Numbered from the stretch's first letter, positions 1 through 9,331 are shown. The stretch is 64,000 nt of DNA from Komarekiella delphini-convector SJRDD-AB1 (GCF_014831675.1 NZ_VJXY01000028.1:1-64000), one strand, 5' to 3'. A program made the numbers and translations. Notes: generated from the sequence alone by a model not told the origin.

Positions 1-54
1 AGGCAGGGGAGGCAGGGGGGGCAGGGGAGGCAGGGGAGGCAGGGGAGGCAGGGG
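1..54. repeat. G-rich tandem repeat, 9-bp unit AGGCAGGGG
   Basis: About six imperfect copies of AGGCAGGGG run from the window edge. Similar purine/pyrimidine-skewed tracts appear at 6421-6492 (opposite strand) and, in frame, inside an NRPS gene at 47439-47476. It is non-coding low-complexity spacer sequence and its true left end lies outside the window. Confidence 0.85.
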
Positions 55-76
55 GAGAGATTTATTCAGGTGGCTT

Positions 77-109
77 AGATCCCCGACTTCTTAAAGAAGT
101 CGGGGATCT
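77..109. repeat. 33-bp perfect palindrome, family copy 1
   Basis: AGATCCCCGACTTCTT, one central base, then its exact reverse complement. Close copies lie at 4130-4162, 20317-20349 and 29016-29048, with a diverged relative at 11730-11758. As RNA it would form a 16-bp hairpin. It has no long T-tract, so it is a dispersed palindrome first and a terminator only possibly. Confidence 0.85.
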
Positions 110-209
110 GGGGGATCTTGTTGTTATTGTGTGATTTTACGGAAATTTGGTATCTGCTTTGGAAGTTTAATGAGAAAGTTAAATATAGTCAAATATACCG
201 TGTAAAGCC

Positions 210-806
210 ATGAAAGCTTTTTTCCAGGGATGGGTTGTAGCAATCCTAGTAATGGCAGCAACGCTAGCAGGAAACATCCAAGCTGTAATTAGCAAAGATG
301 TCAAGACGGTAAATTCTTTGTTGGCACAGACACCAGTCAAAGCAGATGAATTAGACCTTGCAGTGTCCTTGCCAAAGTTAGCGCAGGTCATCTTTAAAGG
401 GGGTGAGTCAAGCAGTGGTCAGATAATAGGAATTGATGCACAAGGCCAAGCACTATCAATTCAGCGTAGTGGTAAAATTGCTACAATTCCCCTGAGCCAA
501 ATTGCAAGAGTAGTTTTCAAGAATGAGACGTTGGTTTACAGTAGGAATGAGCTTCAATTTATGCGGAGCATACAAATAGACCGTCCCCAAGGTAAATCAG
601 TAACTTGGAGTGGTATCCCCCTAAATACTTTTACCATAAAAAATCCTATCCAAGGTCAAGCAGTAGTGAAGCTCAAACCACCTGTAGTTTCCACAGCACA
701 GTTGCGAGGTATTCGGTCAGTGGCTAGAAATCGGCAATATGTGGTAGATGAAATCCAGTTCAATTCGCAACAAAGAACGATCACTATTTTGGCAAAACCT
801 TATTGA
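210..806 (+). CDS. Secreted hypothetical protein, 198 aa
   Basis: I do not recognise a family. The N-terminus (MKAFFQGWVVAILVMAATLA) is a clear signal peptide or membrane anchor, so the protein probably goes to the periplasm or thylakoid lumen. The mature part has alternating hydrophobic/polar segments that look like beta strands, for example GQIIGIDAQGQALSIQRSGK, followed by KIATIPLSQIARVVF, which resembles a small beta-barrel. There is no lipobox and no obvious catalytic motif. The start ATG at 210 is the first in frame and sits directly before the signal peptide. The gene stands alone in front of a repeat-rich spacer and the TPR-CHAT gene. Coding status is likely from length and the signal peptide; function is unknown. 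Confidence 0.65.
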   Translation: MKAFFQGWVVAILVMAATLAGNIQAVISKDVKTVNSLLAQTPVKADELDLAVSLPKLAQVIFKGGESSSGQIIGIDAQGQALSIQRSGKIATIPLSQIARVVFKNETLVYSRNELQFMRSIQIDRPQGKSVTWSGIPLNTFTIKNPIQGQAVVKLKPPVVSTAQLRGIRSVARNRQYVVDEIQFNSQQRTITILAKPY

Positions 807-900
807 GCATGAATTATTTCAGCAACCGCCTGAAAATGAATCAAATAACAAACTATTTGCTTCAACGTTTTCTACGGTCATTTCAACTTTAGTAACGACA

Positions 901-1127
901 ACTTCAACGTTAGTAACTACAGCTTCAGCATTAATAACAAACACTTGAGTTGTTTTTACCAGAGCTGAAGTATTTTTTATAACAACTTCAGCGTTAGTAA
1001 CTACAGCTTCAGCATTAATAACAAATGCTTAAGTCGTTTTAACAACAGCTTAAGTATTTCTTATAGCAGCTTCAACGTTAGTAACCACAGCTTCAAAATT
1101 CCTAACTACAGCTTCGGCTGATGCTCA
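901..1127. repeat. 84-bp tandem repeat, 2.7 copies, before the TPR-CHAT gene
   Basis: Copies start at 901, 985 and 1069. Copies 1 and 2 are full 84-bp units with high identity; copy 3 is partial and runs up to the next gene. Each unit contains shorter ~21-bp subrepeats of the form RCTTCAACGTTAGTAACTACA. The 807-1157 gap otherwise holds nothing that I can support as a gene. The array occupies the position of the 5' leader or promoter of the TPR-CHAT gene. Confidence 0.8.
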
Positions 1128-1157
1128 ATGAAAACTGATTATATCTGTAAATATTCT

Positions 1158-4127
1158 ATGAAAAAAATTCTCACCACTTTTTTGGTTTTGGGCGTTTCTC
1201 TAACGCCTTTAACAGTAATGCTGATAGCTCAACCCACCTGGGGACAGACTCAAAACTCGCGATCGCAAGAAGCACAAAGACTGCTTCTGCAAGGGATACA
1301 ACTGTCACAGCAACAGCAACACCAACAGGCAATACAAATATTACAGCAAGCTTTAACCATTGCACAAGAACTCAAAGTTCAAGAACTTGAAGCGTTCGCA
1401 CTGCTTTGGCTTGGGCGTAACTATAACGATTTAGGACAAAAGCAGAAAGCACTCGATTACTACAACCAAGCTCTGCCCCGATTTCGTGCTGTAGGCGATC
1501 ACTCAGGTGAAGCTATCACACTCAATAACATCGGTAAAGTCTACAACGATTTAGGACAAAAGCAGAAAGCACTCGATTACTTCAACCAAACTCTGCCCCT
1601 TCTTCGGGCTGTGGGCGATCGCTCTGGAGAAGCGACTACACTCAATAACATCGGTGGGGTCTACTCCGATTTAGGACAAAAGCAAAAAGCACTTGATTAC
1701 CTTAACCAAGCTTTACCCCTGAGACGTGCTGTGGGCGATCACTCTGGTGAAGCGACTACACTCAGTAACATTGGTTTAGTCTACTCCGATTTAGGACAAA
1801 AGCAAAAAGCACTCGATTACTACAACCAAGCTCTACCCCTGAGACGTGCTGTGGGCGATCACTCTGGTGAAGCGACTACACTCAGTAACATTGGTTTAGT
1901 CTACTCCGATTTAGGACAAAAGCAAAAAGCACTCGATTACTACAACCAAGCTCTGCCTCTTTTGCGGGCTGTGGGCGAGCGCTCTGGAGAAGCGACTACA
2001 CTCAATAACATCGGTCAAATCTACGACGATTTAGGACAAAAGCAAAAAGCACTCAATTTCTATAACCAAGCTTTGCCCCTTTTTCGTGCTGTGGGCAATC
2101 GTTCTGGAGAAGCGACTACACGCAATGACATCGGTGCAGTCTACAACGCTTTGGGACAAAAGCAGAAAGCACACGATTTCTTTAACCAAGCTCTGCCCCT
2201 ATTTCATGCTGTGGGCGATCGCTCTGGTGAATCGACTACACTCAATAACCTCGGTGCAGTCTCCGACGATTTAGGACAAAAGCAAATAGCACTTGATTAC
2301 TACAACCAAGCTCTGTCCCTTATTCGTGCTGTGGGCGATCGTTCTGGAGAAGCGACTACACTCAATAACATTGGTTTAGTCTACTCCGATTTAGGAGAAA
2401 AGAAAATAGCACTCGATTTCTATAACCAAGCTCTGCCTCTTTTGCAGGCTGTGGGCGAGCGCTCTGTTGAAGCTGTCACACTCAATAACATCGGTTTAGT
2501 CTACGACGATTTAGGACAAAAGCAAAAAGCACTCGATTTTTACAACCAAGCTTTGCCCCTGAGACGGGCTGTGGGCGATCGCTCTGGTGAAGCTGTTACC
2601 TTGGGTAATATTGGTGTACTATTCCAAAACACAAATCGACCAACCCAAGCCATTACTAATTTGCAGCAAGCTCTCCAAATTAGCTTAGAAATGCGTCGGG
2701 GCTTGCAACGAGAAAATCGCCAAAACTTTTTACAGGAAAACGGTGCAAGTGCAACTGCTTTAGTTGATGTCCTGATTAACCAAAAGAAATACGCTCAAGC
2801 CTTTGAATGGGTTAACCTATTCACCACAGCCGACCTTGCTGATTATACTCGCCTCATTAATGCCAAAGTTGCCAACCCAGAAGCACAGCAGAGCCTTGAT
2901 AACTGGAGTAAAAAAAATCAACAATTAGAATCTCTGCGGCAACAACTGCAAAGCGATGGTTCCGAAAGCCTACCTCAAAAAATTCGGCAATTAGAAGCAC
3001 AAGTTTATTCAGAAGCCGAAAATATCTCTCGCCGTTTCCCTGAAGTAGCAGAACTATTTGAAACTACACCAGCAGATATTAAAAACCTGACATCCTCCAT
3101 ACCCATAGGAACGGTTGTAGTTCAACCTGTCTTACTGACTAATGTGAGAAATATGCCTAATAACGTTGCATTTTTCATCTTCACAAAAGGTGAGTTGAGT
3201 GTTATTAAAAAACCTATTGATCCCACTAAATTTAATAAACTTCTCACTCAATACCTAAAACAGGTAAAAAACGATGGTGATGCTAGCTACGCTGAAACTG
3301 GTGGCGAACTTTATGATATTCTCATTCGTCCTATCGAAGACAGAATTAAGGCTTTATCCCCCAAACAACTGAGTATTATTGCTACTGGTAAACTGCGCCA
3401 TTTCCCTTTTGAGACTCTTTACGACAGTAAAACTAACCAATTTCTCATCCAAAAATATCCTGTTAACTATCTCACTCGTATTTCCAATAATTCCCTAAAA
3501 TCTCCGGGTGTGCAAAATGCCGTACCCCGCAAAGCACAAGCTGTTTTAGCATTTGGTAATCCTGTACCCCGTAACCCGCAAAATATTCCAGGTGCAGAGG
3601 CAGAAGTCAGAAAGATTAAAGAAATATTCCCAGAAAGTGAAGTTTATATCCACAATGAAGCTACCCTAGAAAAGTTTAAATCCCAAGCTTTGCGTTTTTC
3701 ATTTTTGCATTTAGCAACTCACGGCTGTTTCAAAATTGAAGACTGCAAAAAAGTGGATTTACTAAATAATAAATTACTATTTGCTGATAAACCCTTAGAC
3801 ATTGCCGATGCTGCTCTTTTAGGGCTACAAGGTACACAATTACTAACACTTAGTGCTTGCGAAACTGCTGTAGAAACTGATTTTAATGGTGAAGGAATTG
3901 CAGGCGTTGCTTACATATTTGAGCGTGCTGGTGCTAAAGCTGTGATGGCAAGCTTGTGGGCAGTTGAAGATGAAGCAACTCAGGAATTGATGGTTGATTT
4001 TTATCAGAATCTCAAACAGGGTATGAGTAAAGGGGAAGCTTTGCAAAAAGCTAAGTTAAAGCTAATTAAAGATGATCGCCATCCTTTTTATTGGTCGCCG
4101 TTTGTCTTAATTGGTGATGCGCGTTAA
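1158..4127 (+). CDS. TPR-CHAT protein (tetratricopeptide repeats plus caspase-like CHAT protease domain)
   Basis: Probably an exported CHAT-domain cysteine peptidase. I chose ATG 1158 over the in-frame ATG at 1128 because MKKILTTFLVLGVSLTPL is a typical signal peptide with cleavage near PTWGQ; the longer form adds ten residues. Next come a partial TPR and ten kinesin-light-chain-type 40-residue TPRs (DNA 1428-2627), a helical linker, and a C-terminal CHAT domain. The catalytic dyad is visible as LHLATHG (His865 counted from 1128) and LSACET (Cys911), and the domain ends with the usual FYWSPFVLIG motif. Family knowledge: CHAT domains are caspase/separase relatives, abundant in filamentous cyanobacteria, with TPRs as the recognition part. 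The substrate is unknown. No CRISPR or partner gene is adjacent. The repeats are strikingly uniform at the DNA level. Confidence 0.9.
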   Translation: MKKILTTFLVLGVSLTPLTVMLIAQPTWGQTQNSRSQEAQRLLLQGIQLSQQQQHQQAIQILQQALTIAQELKVQELEAFALLWLGRNYNDLGQKQKALDYYNQALPRFRAVGDHSGEAITLNNIGKVYNDLGQKQKALDYFNQTLPLLRAVGDRSGEATTLNNIGGVYSDLGQKQKALDYLNQALPLRRAVGDHSGEATTLSNIGLVYSDLGQKQKALDYYNQALPLRRAVGDHSGEATTLSNIGLVYSDLGQKQKALDYYNQALPLLRAVGERSGEATTLNNIGQIYDDLGQKQKALNFYNQALPLFRAVGNRSGEATTRNDIGAVYNALGQKQKAHDFFNQALPLFHAVGDRSGESTTLNNLGAVSDDLGQKQIALDYYNQALSLIRAVGDRSGEATTLNNIGLVYSDLGEKKIALDFYNQALPLLQAVGERSVEAVTLNNIGLVYDDLGQKQKALDFYNQALPLRRAVGDRSGEAVTLGNIGVLFQNTNRPTQAITNLQQALQISLEMRRGLQRENRQNFLQENGASATALVDVLINQKKYAQAFEWVNLFTTADLADYTRLINAKVANPEAQQSLDNWSKKNQQLESLRQQLQSDGSESLPQKIRQLEAQVYSEAENISRRFPEVAELFETTPADIKNLTSSIPIGTVVVQPVLLTNVRNMPNNVAFFIFTKGELSVIKKPIDPTKFNKLLTQYLKQVKNDGDASYAETGGELYDILIRPIEDRIKALSPKQLSIIATGKLRHFPFETLYDSKTNQFLIQKYPVNYLTRISNNSLKSPGVQNAVPRKAQAVLAFGNPVPRNPQNIPGAEAEVRKIKEIFPESEVYIHNEATLEKFKSQALRFSFLHLATHGCFKIEDCKKVDLLNNKLLFADKPLDIADAALLGLQGTQLLTLSACETAVETDFNGEGIAGVAYIFERAGAKAVMASLWAVEDEATQELMVDFYQNLKQGMSKGEALQKAKLKLIKDDRHPFYWSPFVLIGDAR
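1428..2627 (+). repeat. 120-bp coding tandem array, ten copies (TPR units)
   Basis: Unit starts fall exactly every 120 bp (1428, 1548 ... 2508), each beginning GATTTAGGACAAAAGC or close to it. The stretch 1714-1833 is identical to 1834-1953, which indicates a very recent unit duplication. Copy number is therefore likely to vary between strains and to be fragile in short-read assemblies. Confidence 0.9.
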
Positions 4128-4129
4128 CA

Positions 4130-4162
4130 AGATTCCCGACTTCTTAGAGAAGTCGGGAATCT
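4130..4162. repeat. 33-bp palindrome, family copy 2, between convergent genes
   Basis: AGATTCCCGACTTCTT, one base (A), then AGAGAAGTCGGGAATCT-type right arm; near-perfect. It starts three bases after the TPR-CHAT stop and faces the end of the minus-strand molybdoenzyme gene, so it could act as a two-way terminator hairpin. A partial second copy of the arm follows at about 4163-4176. Confidence 0.75.
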
Positions 4163-4185
4163 GGAAGTCGGGAATTTGAGCCATT

Positions 4186-6405
4186 TCACAGCAACTTATC
4201 TGGTGTAATTGGCAGGTCACGAATCCGTTTACCTGTAGCATGATAAACAGCGTTAGATATAGCAGCTGCTACCCCAACAATTGGAAGTTCCCCAAGGCTT
4301 TTGGTTCCCAGCGCATTCACAAAAGAATCGTGTTCTTCAACAAATTGCACTTCCATATTTGGTATATCTGCATGAACAGGAATCAGGTAATCTGAAAGGT
4401 TAGCATTAACTATTCGACCCTGATTAGCATCCATTACTGTTTTCTCCATCAGCGCCATGCCGATTCCCCAAGTAATCCCACCGATAACCTGACTCCGCGC
4501 TGTCTTCAAGTTGAGAATTCGCCCTGCACTATAAACGCCTACGCAACGTCTAACTTTGATTTCTCCTAATAATTCATCAACAGCAACTTCAACAAAGATT
4601 GCTCCAAAAGAGTGTTTGGAATACTGTTTGTCTGGGTTGGGTGAGCTTTCCTCTGTGACTTCTAAACTCTGTAACCCGTGACGGTGCAGAATATCGGTGT
4701 AACTATCTCGCTTAGAAGAGTCTTGTTTTAAAAATATTTGCCCCGATTCTACTGTAATATCATCTAATTGAGATCCATATAGCGGAGAATTTGAATCTGT
4801 TATTGCCATTTGGATCATCTTCACTCGTGCTGCACTGGCTGCTTTATGCACAGCAGGCGAAACACTACCGACTGTAATCGAGTTACCGGTGACGGGAGCT
4901 TTAGGGAGATTGCTATCACCTAGTTCAAACTGCACCGACTGGCTTGATAAGCCTAATGCTTCAGCGGCTACTTGAGTCATTACTGTATAAGTACCCGTAC
5001 CAATATCTTGAGTACCACTTTGGACTCGCACCTCTCCATTAGCAAAAATTTCTACCTTAACTGATGCAGAGCCAGCATGGCTGGGAAATGTAGCACTCGC
5101 CATTCCCCAACCAATCAAGAAATGCTCATCGCGCATTGAGCGAGGAACTGGGTTGCGTTGTGCCCAACCAAAAATTTCTGCTCCCTGTTGGTAACATTGT
5201 TTCAAAGATTTACTTGACCAAGGTAATCCTGTATGCGGGTCGATGTCTGCATGATTTCTGAGTTTTAGTTCAATTGGGTCAATATTTAAAGCATACGCTA
5301 GTTCGTCCATTGCCGATTCTAGGGCAAACATTCCTGGCGCTTCTCCTGGCGCACGCATAAAGGTTGGTGTGCTGGCATTGATGCGAGCTAGGCGATATTT
5401 GACTTCTAAGTTGGGACAAGCATACATCATTGTTGTTGCTGCACCCACAGGTTCTACAAAGTCATCAAAGGGAGAAGTTAAGGATGTGCCAATGTGGGTG
5501 ATGAGGGTTAGTTTACCGTCCTTGGTTGCACCTAGGGTTAAGTGCTGCTGGGTTTGAGATCTGTACCCGCAAGAAGTGTACATTTGCGATCGCATTAGCA
5601 CCACTTTAACAGGTCGCTTGACTTGGCGAGCTGCGATCGCAGCTAGGATAGTATGAGACTTCAGCAGCGCTTTGCAGCCAAATCCACCCCCTAAATATTT
5701 GGAAATAACTCGGACATTTTCTGGAGGAATATTCAGAACAGCACAGATTCCCCGTTGTGTTGAAGAAATGCCTTGAGTGGTTTCATAAAGTGTTAAATTA
5801 TCCCCCTCCCACATTGCTATAGTTGCAGAGGTTTCTAGGGGATTATGATGTTCTATTGGCGTCGTATAAACCTGCTCCATGAGGATATCTGCATGGGCTT
5901 TTCCAGATTCAACATCGCCTCTAGTAATTTTACCGGGCATGATGCCAAACAATATTGATTCTGGCTCAAATATCTCTGCTTGTGCCATTGTTACCGTAGG
6001 CGGTGCTTCCTCGTAGCTAATTTTTACCAGAGAGGCAGCGGTTTGAGCTTGTTCTAAAGTTTGGGCAACTACAATCCCCAGGTGTTGACCATCGTAGTAG
6101 ATGTTATCGTCTTTTTCGGTTGGCTGAGGTTGTTGGGGGGAAAAGAAGGGTATTTTTACCAGAGATGGGGTTTGTTCGTAAGTAATGATATCTATTACAC
6201 CAGGGGCTATGACTACTGCTGATGTATCGATTTGGATAACTTTGCCTTTTGCGATCGCACTAGTGAAAATCACTCCATAAACCAAATTATCTATTGGCAC
6301 GTCAGCTGTGTAAGCTGCTTCTCCTGTAACTTTGAGCCTGCCATCAACACGATCCAGTGGCTTACCAACAATTCGGTGTTGCATATTTGCCAAATTATAG
6401 TTCAT
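4186..6405 (-). CDS. Xanthine dehydrogenase/aldehyde oxidase family, molybdopterin-binding subunit
   Basis: Large catalytic subunit of a xanthine-oxidase-family molybdenum hydroxylase, of the YagR/PaoC size class (739 aa). It begins with the family's typical VGKPLDRVDGRLKVTG segment. Later come the molybdopterin-contact motif LGGGFGCK, the motif RAPGEAPGMFALESAMDEL, a GTQDIGTGTYTVM cofactor-binding segment, and near the C-terminus GELP, which carries the expected catalytic glutamate (about Glu706). It has no signal peptide of its own. Family enzymes work as a trimer with a 2Fe-2S subunit and a FAD subunit, normally encoded next door. Here the gene is convergent with TPR-CHAT on one side and faces spacer on the other, so both partners are missing from this neighbourhood. 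An alternative start is the ATG seven codons in. The substrate cannot be told. Confidence 0.9.
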   Translation of the reverse strand: MNYNLANMQHRIVGKPLDRVDGRLKVTGEAAYTADVPIDNLVYGVIFTSAIAKGKVIQIDTSAVVIAPGVIDIITYEQTPSLVKIPFFSPQQPQPTEKDDNIYYDGQHLGIVVAQTLEQAQTAASLVKISYEEAPPTVTMAQAEIFEPESILFGIMPGKITRGDVESGKAHADILMEQVYTTPIEHHNPLETSATIAMWEGDNLTLYETTQGISSTQRGICAVLNIPPENVRVISKYLGGGFGCKALLKSHTILAAIAARQVKRPVKVVLMRSQMYTSCGYRSQTQQHLTLGATKDGKLTLITHIGTSLTSPFDDFVEPVGAATTMMYACPNLEVKYRLARINASTPTFMRAPGEAPGMFALESAMDELAYALNIDPIELKLRNHADIDPHTGLPWSSKSLKQCYQQGAEIFGWAQRNPVPRSMRDEHFLIGWGMASATFPSHAGSASVKVEIFANGEVRVQSGTQDIGTGTYTVMTQVAAEALGLSSQSVQFELGDSNLPKAPVTGNSITVGSVSPAVHKAASAARVKMIQMAITDSNSPLYGSQLDDITVESGQIFLKQDSSKRDSYTDILHRHGLQSLEVTEESSPNPDKQYSKHSFGAIFVEVAVDELLGEIKVRRCVGVYSAGRILNLKTARSQVIGGITWGIGMALMEKTVMDANQGRIVNANLSDYLIPVHADIPNMEVQFVEEHDSFVNALGTKSLGELPIVGVAAAISNAVYHATGKRIRDLPITPDKLL

Positions 6406-6420
6406 TGATCATTAATTATT

Positions 6421-6492
6421 CTCTCCCCTGCCCCTCTGCCTCTCTGCCCCTCTGTCCCTCTGCTCCCCGCCTCCCCTACCCCCCTGCTCACC
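6421..6492. repeat. Pyrimidine-rich low-complexity tract
   Basis: Imperfect repeats of CCCCTCTGCCTCT type, the opposite-strand counterpart of the G-rich repeat at the window start. It lies just upstream of the minus-strand molybdoenzyme gene, so it would fall in that gene's promoter/leader region. Confidence 0.7.
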
Positions 6493-6616
6493 CGAATGGG
6501 TGAGAGACAACTCAGCCAATCAGGTGAACTAAGTGTAGGAAGTTAAAGTTTATGAAAAACGGCACTCTCTTACTAAAGAGCATTGATTGCACTCATTCTA
6601 ATTTAAAAATAAATCT

Positions 6617-6859
6617 ATGAAACTTGCACTTATATTTGATTCTGCATTGATTATTGCTTCTATTGCGCTCATGCCTGGAATCTTTGACCCTCATCCAGCT
6701 ACGAACAATAACTACTATATGGATGCTGATAGCACAAATAGTTATGGTATAAATATTGCTAATGCACTTGATACATTTAGCAGTAATTTCACTAATGTCA
6801 ACTACTGCGAACCCTTTAATTTACCGAGCAGGTCGTTATCCAGAGATTTTTCCCGATAA
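6617..6859 (+). CDS. Possible small protein, 80 aa, unrecognised
   Basis: An 80-codon ATG frame in an otherwise non-coding AT-rich region. The N-terminus (MKLALIFDSALIIASIALM) is hydrophobic, like a signal peptide or membrane segment, followed by an Asn/Tyr-rich polar part. There is no clear Shine-Dalgarno sequence and no family that I know. It could be a chance frame or the remnant of a longer gene. The hydrophobic start followed by a soluble tail is the only argument in favour. Confidence 0.3.
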   Translation: MKLALIFDSALIIASIALMPGIFDPHPATNNNYYMDADSTNSYGINIANALDTFSSNFTNVNYCEPFNLPSRSLSRDFSR

Positions 6860-7771
6860 GTATAGCTCTGCACATAACGGTTTGTAATTGAATGCAATAC
6901 AAACTAACAGTATTAAGCTAATGCGCGTCTAAATTGCATAACTAGTCTTTGTAGTTGTTAACTGTTGATAGTTAACGGTTAACACTCAACCTGAATGTCG
7001 AAGTAATCTGCAATTTAAATGCATAACAGCTTAGCTGATAAATTTTATTTTGTATCAAAATGGAAAAGTATTAAGCTCACATACTATTAAACATACAATT
7101 GCAACCGTCTTAGGGTATACATTAAAAATGTATTTTCTAAAACATTTTTATACTAGTATTGTTTATTACTTTAGACAGTTGTTTATATAGTCATCTATCA
7201 TTTGACATATTATTACAGAGTACTGAGTGATCATAGCCATTTACTAGCAAGCAAATAAGAGCTTTGACCATAATGACTAAGTCAGCAAACCTTGACATTT
7301 GCGTAAAAATGCTGAATTTATTCGTTAATAAAAAGTAATATTAGTCAAGTAGATTTATAAGCTTTTCTCAAAGACCGATAAAACTTATAGCAGGCTTTTT
7401 TTTTAGTAAATACATGTATGGCAAGCATTTTGAAGTTTATTAAATGATAGGCTTGTATTATACTTTTATTATCAACATCCGAAGTTTTTCTGATAGCTGG
7501 GAGAAAACTGCTTTAAGTACAACAGTTTATTAGTAAATACTATTACATCGTATTATTTGTTTACTTAAGTATATTATAGTCAAGTATAATTACGGCTACA
7601 TTTTTTTAGTGTTTATTAAAGAATAACTGCAATAACCGAGTTTTCTATTAGTGGCTAAGTACTGTTAAACACCACATTCCCTACCAATTAACGTGATTAC
7701 TGTATTAGATAAAGCATTGTAACGGTTAAGCTTTCTCAAAAATTAAACATTTAACTATAAAGGTGCTAAAA
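6860..7771. other. 0.9-kb AT-rich spacer without genes
   Basis: No credible reading frame on either strand. It contains the 86-bp repeat at 6948-7033, with many T/A runs after it. The last few hundred bases must hold the promoter of the PLP-enzyme gene; I could not pick out convincing -35/-10 elements among the AT-rich sequence. It is the second-longest gene-free stretch here, after 36221-37293. Confidence 0.6.
6948..7033 (+). repeat. 86-bp dispersed repeat, copy A
   Basis: Begins TTTGTAGTTGTTAACTG and ends GCATAACAGCTTA. The reverse complement of 30226-30311 matches over the same 86 bases with only a few differences. It contains GTTAACGGTTAAC, related to the TAACAG heptamer arrays, and ATTTAAAT near its end. 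It has no coding capacity. Confidence 0.85.
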
Positions 7772-9226
7772 ATGACTGAATTACTTGCCTTGGGTGCAAA
7801 ACAAAAGCAAGAATCAACCCAATTGCCACTATTTGCAGAAAATCTTGACAGCTTTTGGAATAAAGAAATTAGACCTTTATTCACAGATGAGTCTCTATGT
7901 TTCAAGGTGAAAATTCGTAACGGAAAGCATATCAAGTATGTAAACTTAGATAATGGAGCGACAACCACTCCCTTTGCAACGCTTAAGCAGCACGTAGATG
8001 ATATGCTTGATACTTATGGCAGTGTGCATCGAGGCTCTGGGCAAAAGTCTATTATTACTACGCGAGAATATGATGCAAGTCGAGATGTGATTCGGGAATT
8101 TGTGGGGTCATCATCACATAACTATGTAATATTTGCCAAGAATACAACAGAAGCAATTAATGGAGCTGCTACACTGTGGGCGAAGAAACCTGGCAAAATC
8201 TTAGTTTCTGATATTGAGCATTCATCAAACTTGCTACCTTGGGTAACTAGAGACGAAGTTGTTCAGTATAGAACTCAACCAGACGGAAGCGTAAGTGTAG
8301 CTGAAATTGAGGATATTTTCAAGGCACACGAAAACCGCCCTGAAGCAGAGCGAATCAAGTTACTGACCATTACAGGTGCTTCAACAATTACAGGTTATAG
8401 ACCACCTATTTACGAAATTGCGGCTTTAGCACATCGGTATGGAGCCAAGATGTTTGCTGACGTGTGTCAGTTAATCCAGCATGAACGGGTAGATATGCGT
8501 GCAGATGATGACCCGTGTCATTTGGATTTTGTCGCTTTTTCTGGACATAAAATGTATGCTCCTTATGGAACAGGGGTTTTGCTGGGGCCGAAGGAGTTTT
8601 TTGATAGCTCCTATCCTTATCAAATCGGTGGTGGAAACCTGCCTTATATCACTAGAAACCTAGAGATAAAGCGTTTTTACACAGAACGGGCACATGACCC
8701 CGGAACCCCAAATGCAATGGGTGCTATTGCCATTGCCAAGGCAATTCAAATTATAGAAGCACTTGGACGCGATCGCATTGCGGAATACGAACACTCTCTA
8801 GTTGAATTCACATATACACGGCTGAAGCTAATTCCTGGTGTGAAAGTACATATCCCAGGAGATAATCTAGCCCACGTCATCCCCTTTGACATTGATGGAT
8901 TTGACGGACGTTTAGTAGCAGAGATTCTGGCACAAGAATACGGTATCGGGGTTCGGGCTGGGGCTTTCTGCACTTATGAATATATTCGCAAACTCAAGAA
9001 TATTTCGGACGAGCAAGACTGCGAGATTGCTAAAGAAGTAGAGAGCGGAATTACGCGTAACATTCCTAGCATTATCCGGGCCAGCTTTGCTGTGTATAAT
9101 ACACTTGAAGATTGTCATAGGTTCCTTGAGGCGATTTCAGAAATAGCTCGGAATGGACTTGATCACTATTTGCCTTCCTACAAACAAGATGAGACAAGTG
9201 GTGTTTGGGCTGCGATAGATAATTAG
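7772..9226 (+). CDS. Class-V aminotransferase-fold PLP enzyme, cysteine-desulfurase-like
   Basis: Fold-type I PLP enzyme of the SufS/CsdA-type group, 484 aa. I start it at ATG 7772, preceded by AAAGG at 7759-7763; an in-frame GTG at 7763 overlaps that ribosome-binding site and is less likely. The Schiff-base lysine is in SGHKMYAPYGTG (Lys260), and the cofactor-binding ISDIEHSSNLLPW-like segment and RGSGQKS are present. A cysteine (Cys400, GVRAGAFCTYEY) sits where SufS-type desulfurases keep their catalytic cysteine in an R-x-G-x-x-C context, so desulfurase or cysteine-sulfinate desulfinase chemistry is plausible. The protein is longer than SufS (about 406 aa), with an extended N-terminus and C-terminus. 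Next on the strand are a sulfite-oxidase-type enzyme and a TauE/SafE permease, which fits a sulfur role. The exact substrate is inferred. Confidence 0.8.
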   Translation: MTELLALGAKQKQESTQLPLFAENLDSFWNKEIRPLFTDESLCFKVKIRNGKHIKYVNLDNGATTTPFATLKQHVDDMLDTYGSVHRGSGQKSIITTREYDASRDVIREFVGSSSHNYVIFAKNTTEAINGAATLWAKKPGKILVSDIEHSSNLLPWVTRDEVVQYRTQPDGSVSVAEIEDIFKAHENRPEAERIKLLTITGASTITGYRPPIYEIAALAHRYGAKMFADVCQLIQHERVDMRADDDPCHLDFVAFSGHKMYAPYGTGVLLGPKEFFDSSYPYQIGGGNLPYITRNLEIKRFYTERAHDPGTPNAMGAIAIAKAIQIIEALGRDRIAEYEHSLVEFTYTRLKLIPGVKVHIPGDNLAHVIPFDIDGFDGRLVAEILAQEYGIGVRAGAFCTYEYIRKLKNISDEQDCEIAKEVESGITRNIPSIIRASFAVYNTLEDCHRFLEAISEIARNGLDHYLPSYKQDETSGVWAAIDN

Positions 9227-9331
9227 TCTCATCTGTTCATCACGCTAAAACTGATAGTTGTTGATTATCTCAGGTAGCAGAGGGAGACTTTAAACTCCTT
9301 TGCTACTTCCTTATTCTATGTGCCTTAATTA

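Noticed and set aside
748-948. 66-codon plus-strand frame STLVTT-rich
   Set aside because: It starts in another frame inside the 210-806 gene and continues into the 84-bp repeat; the repetitive Thr/Ser/Leu text is just the repeat translated.
901-1127. CRISPR-like repeat array
   Set aside because: Units are contiguous 84-bp tandem copies with no unique spacers; likewise the 120-bp array at 1428-2627 is protein-coding.
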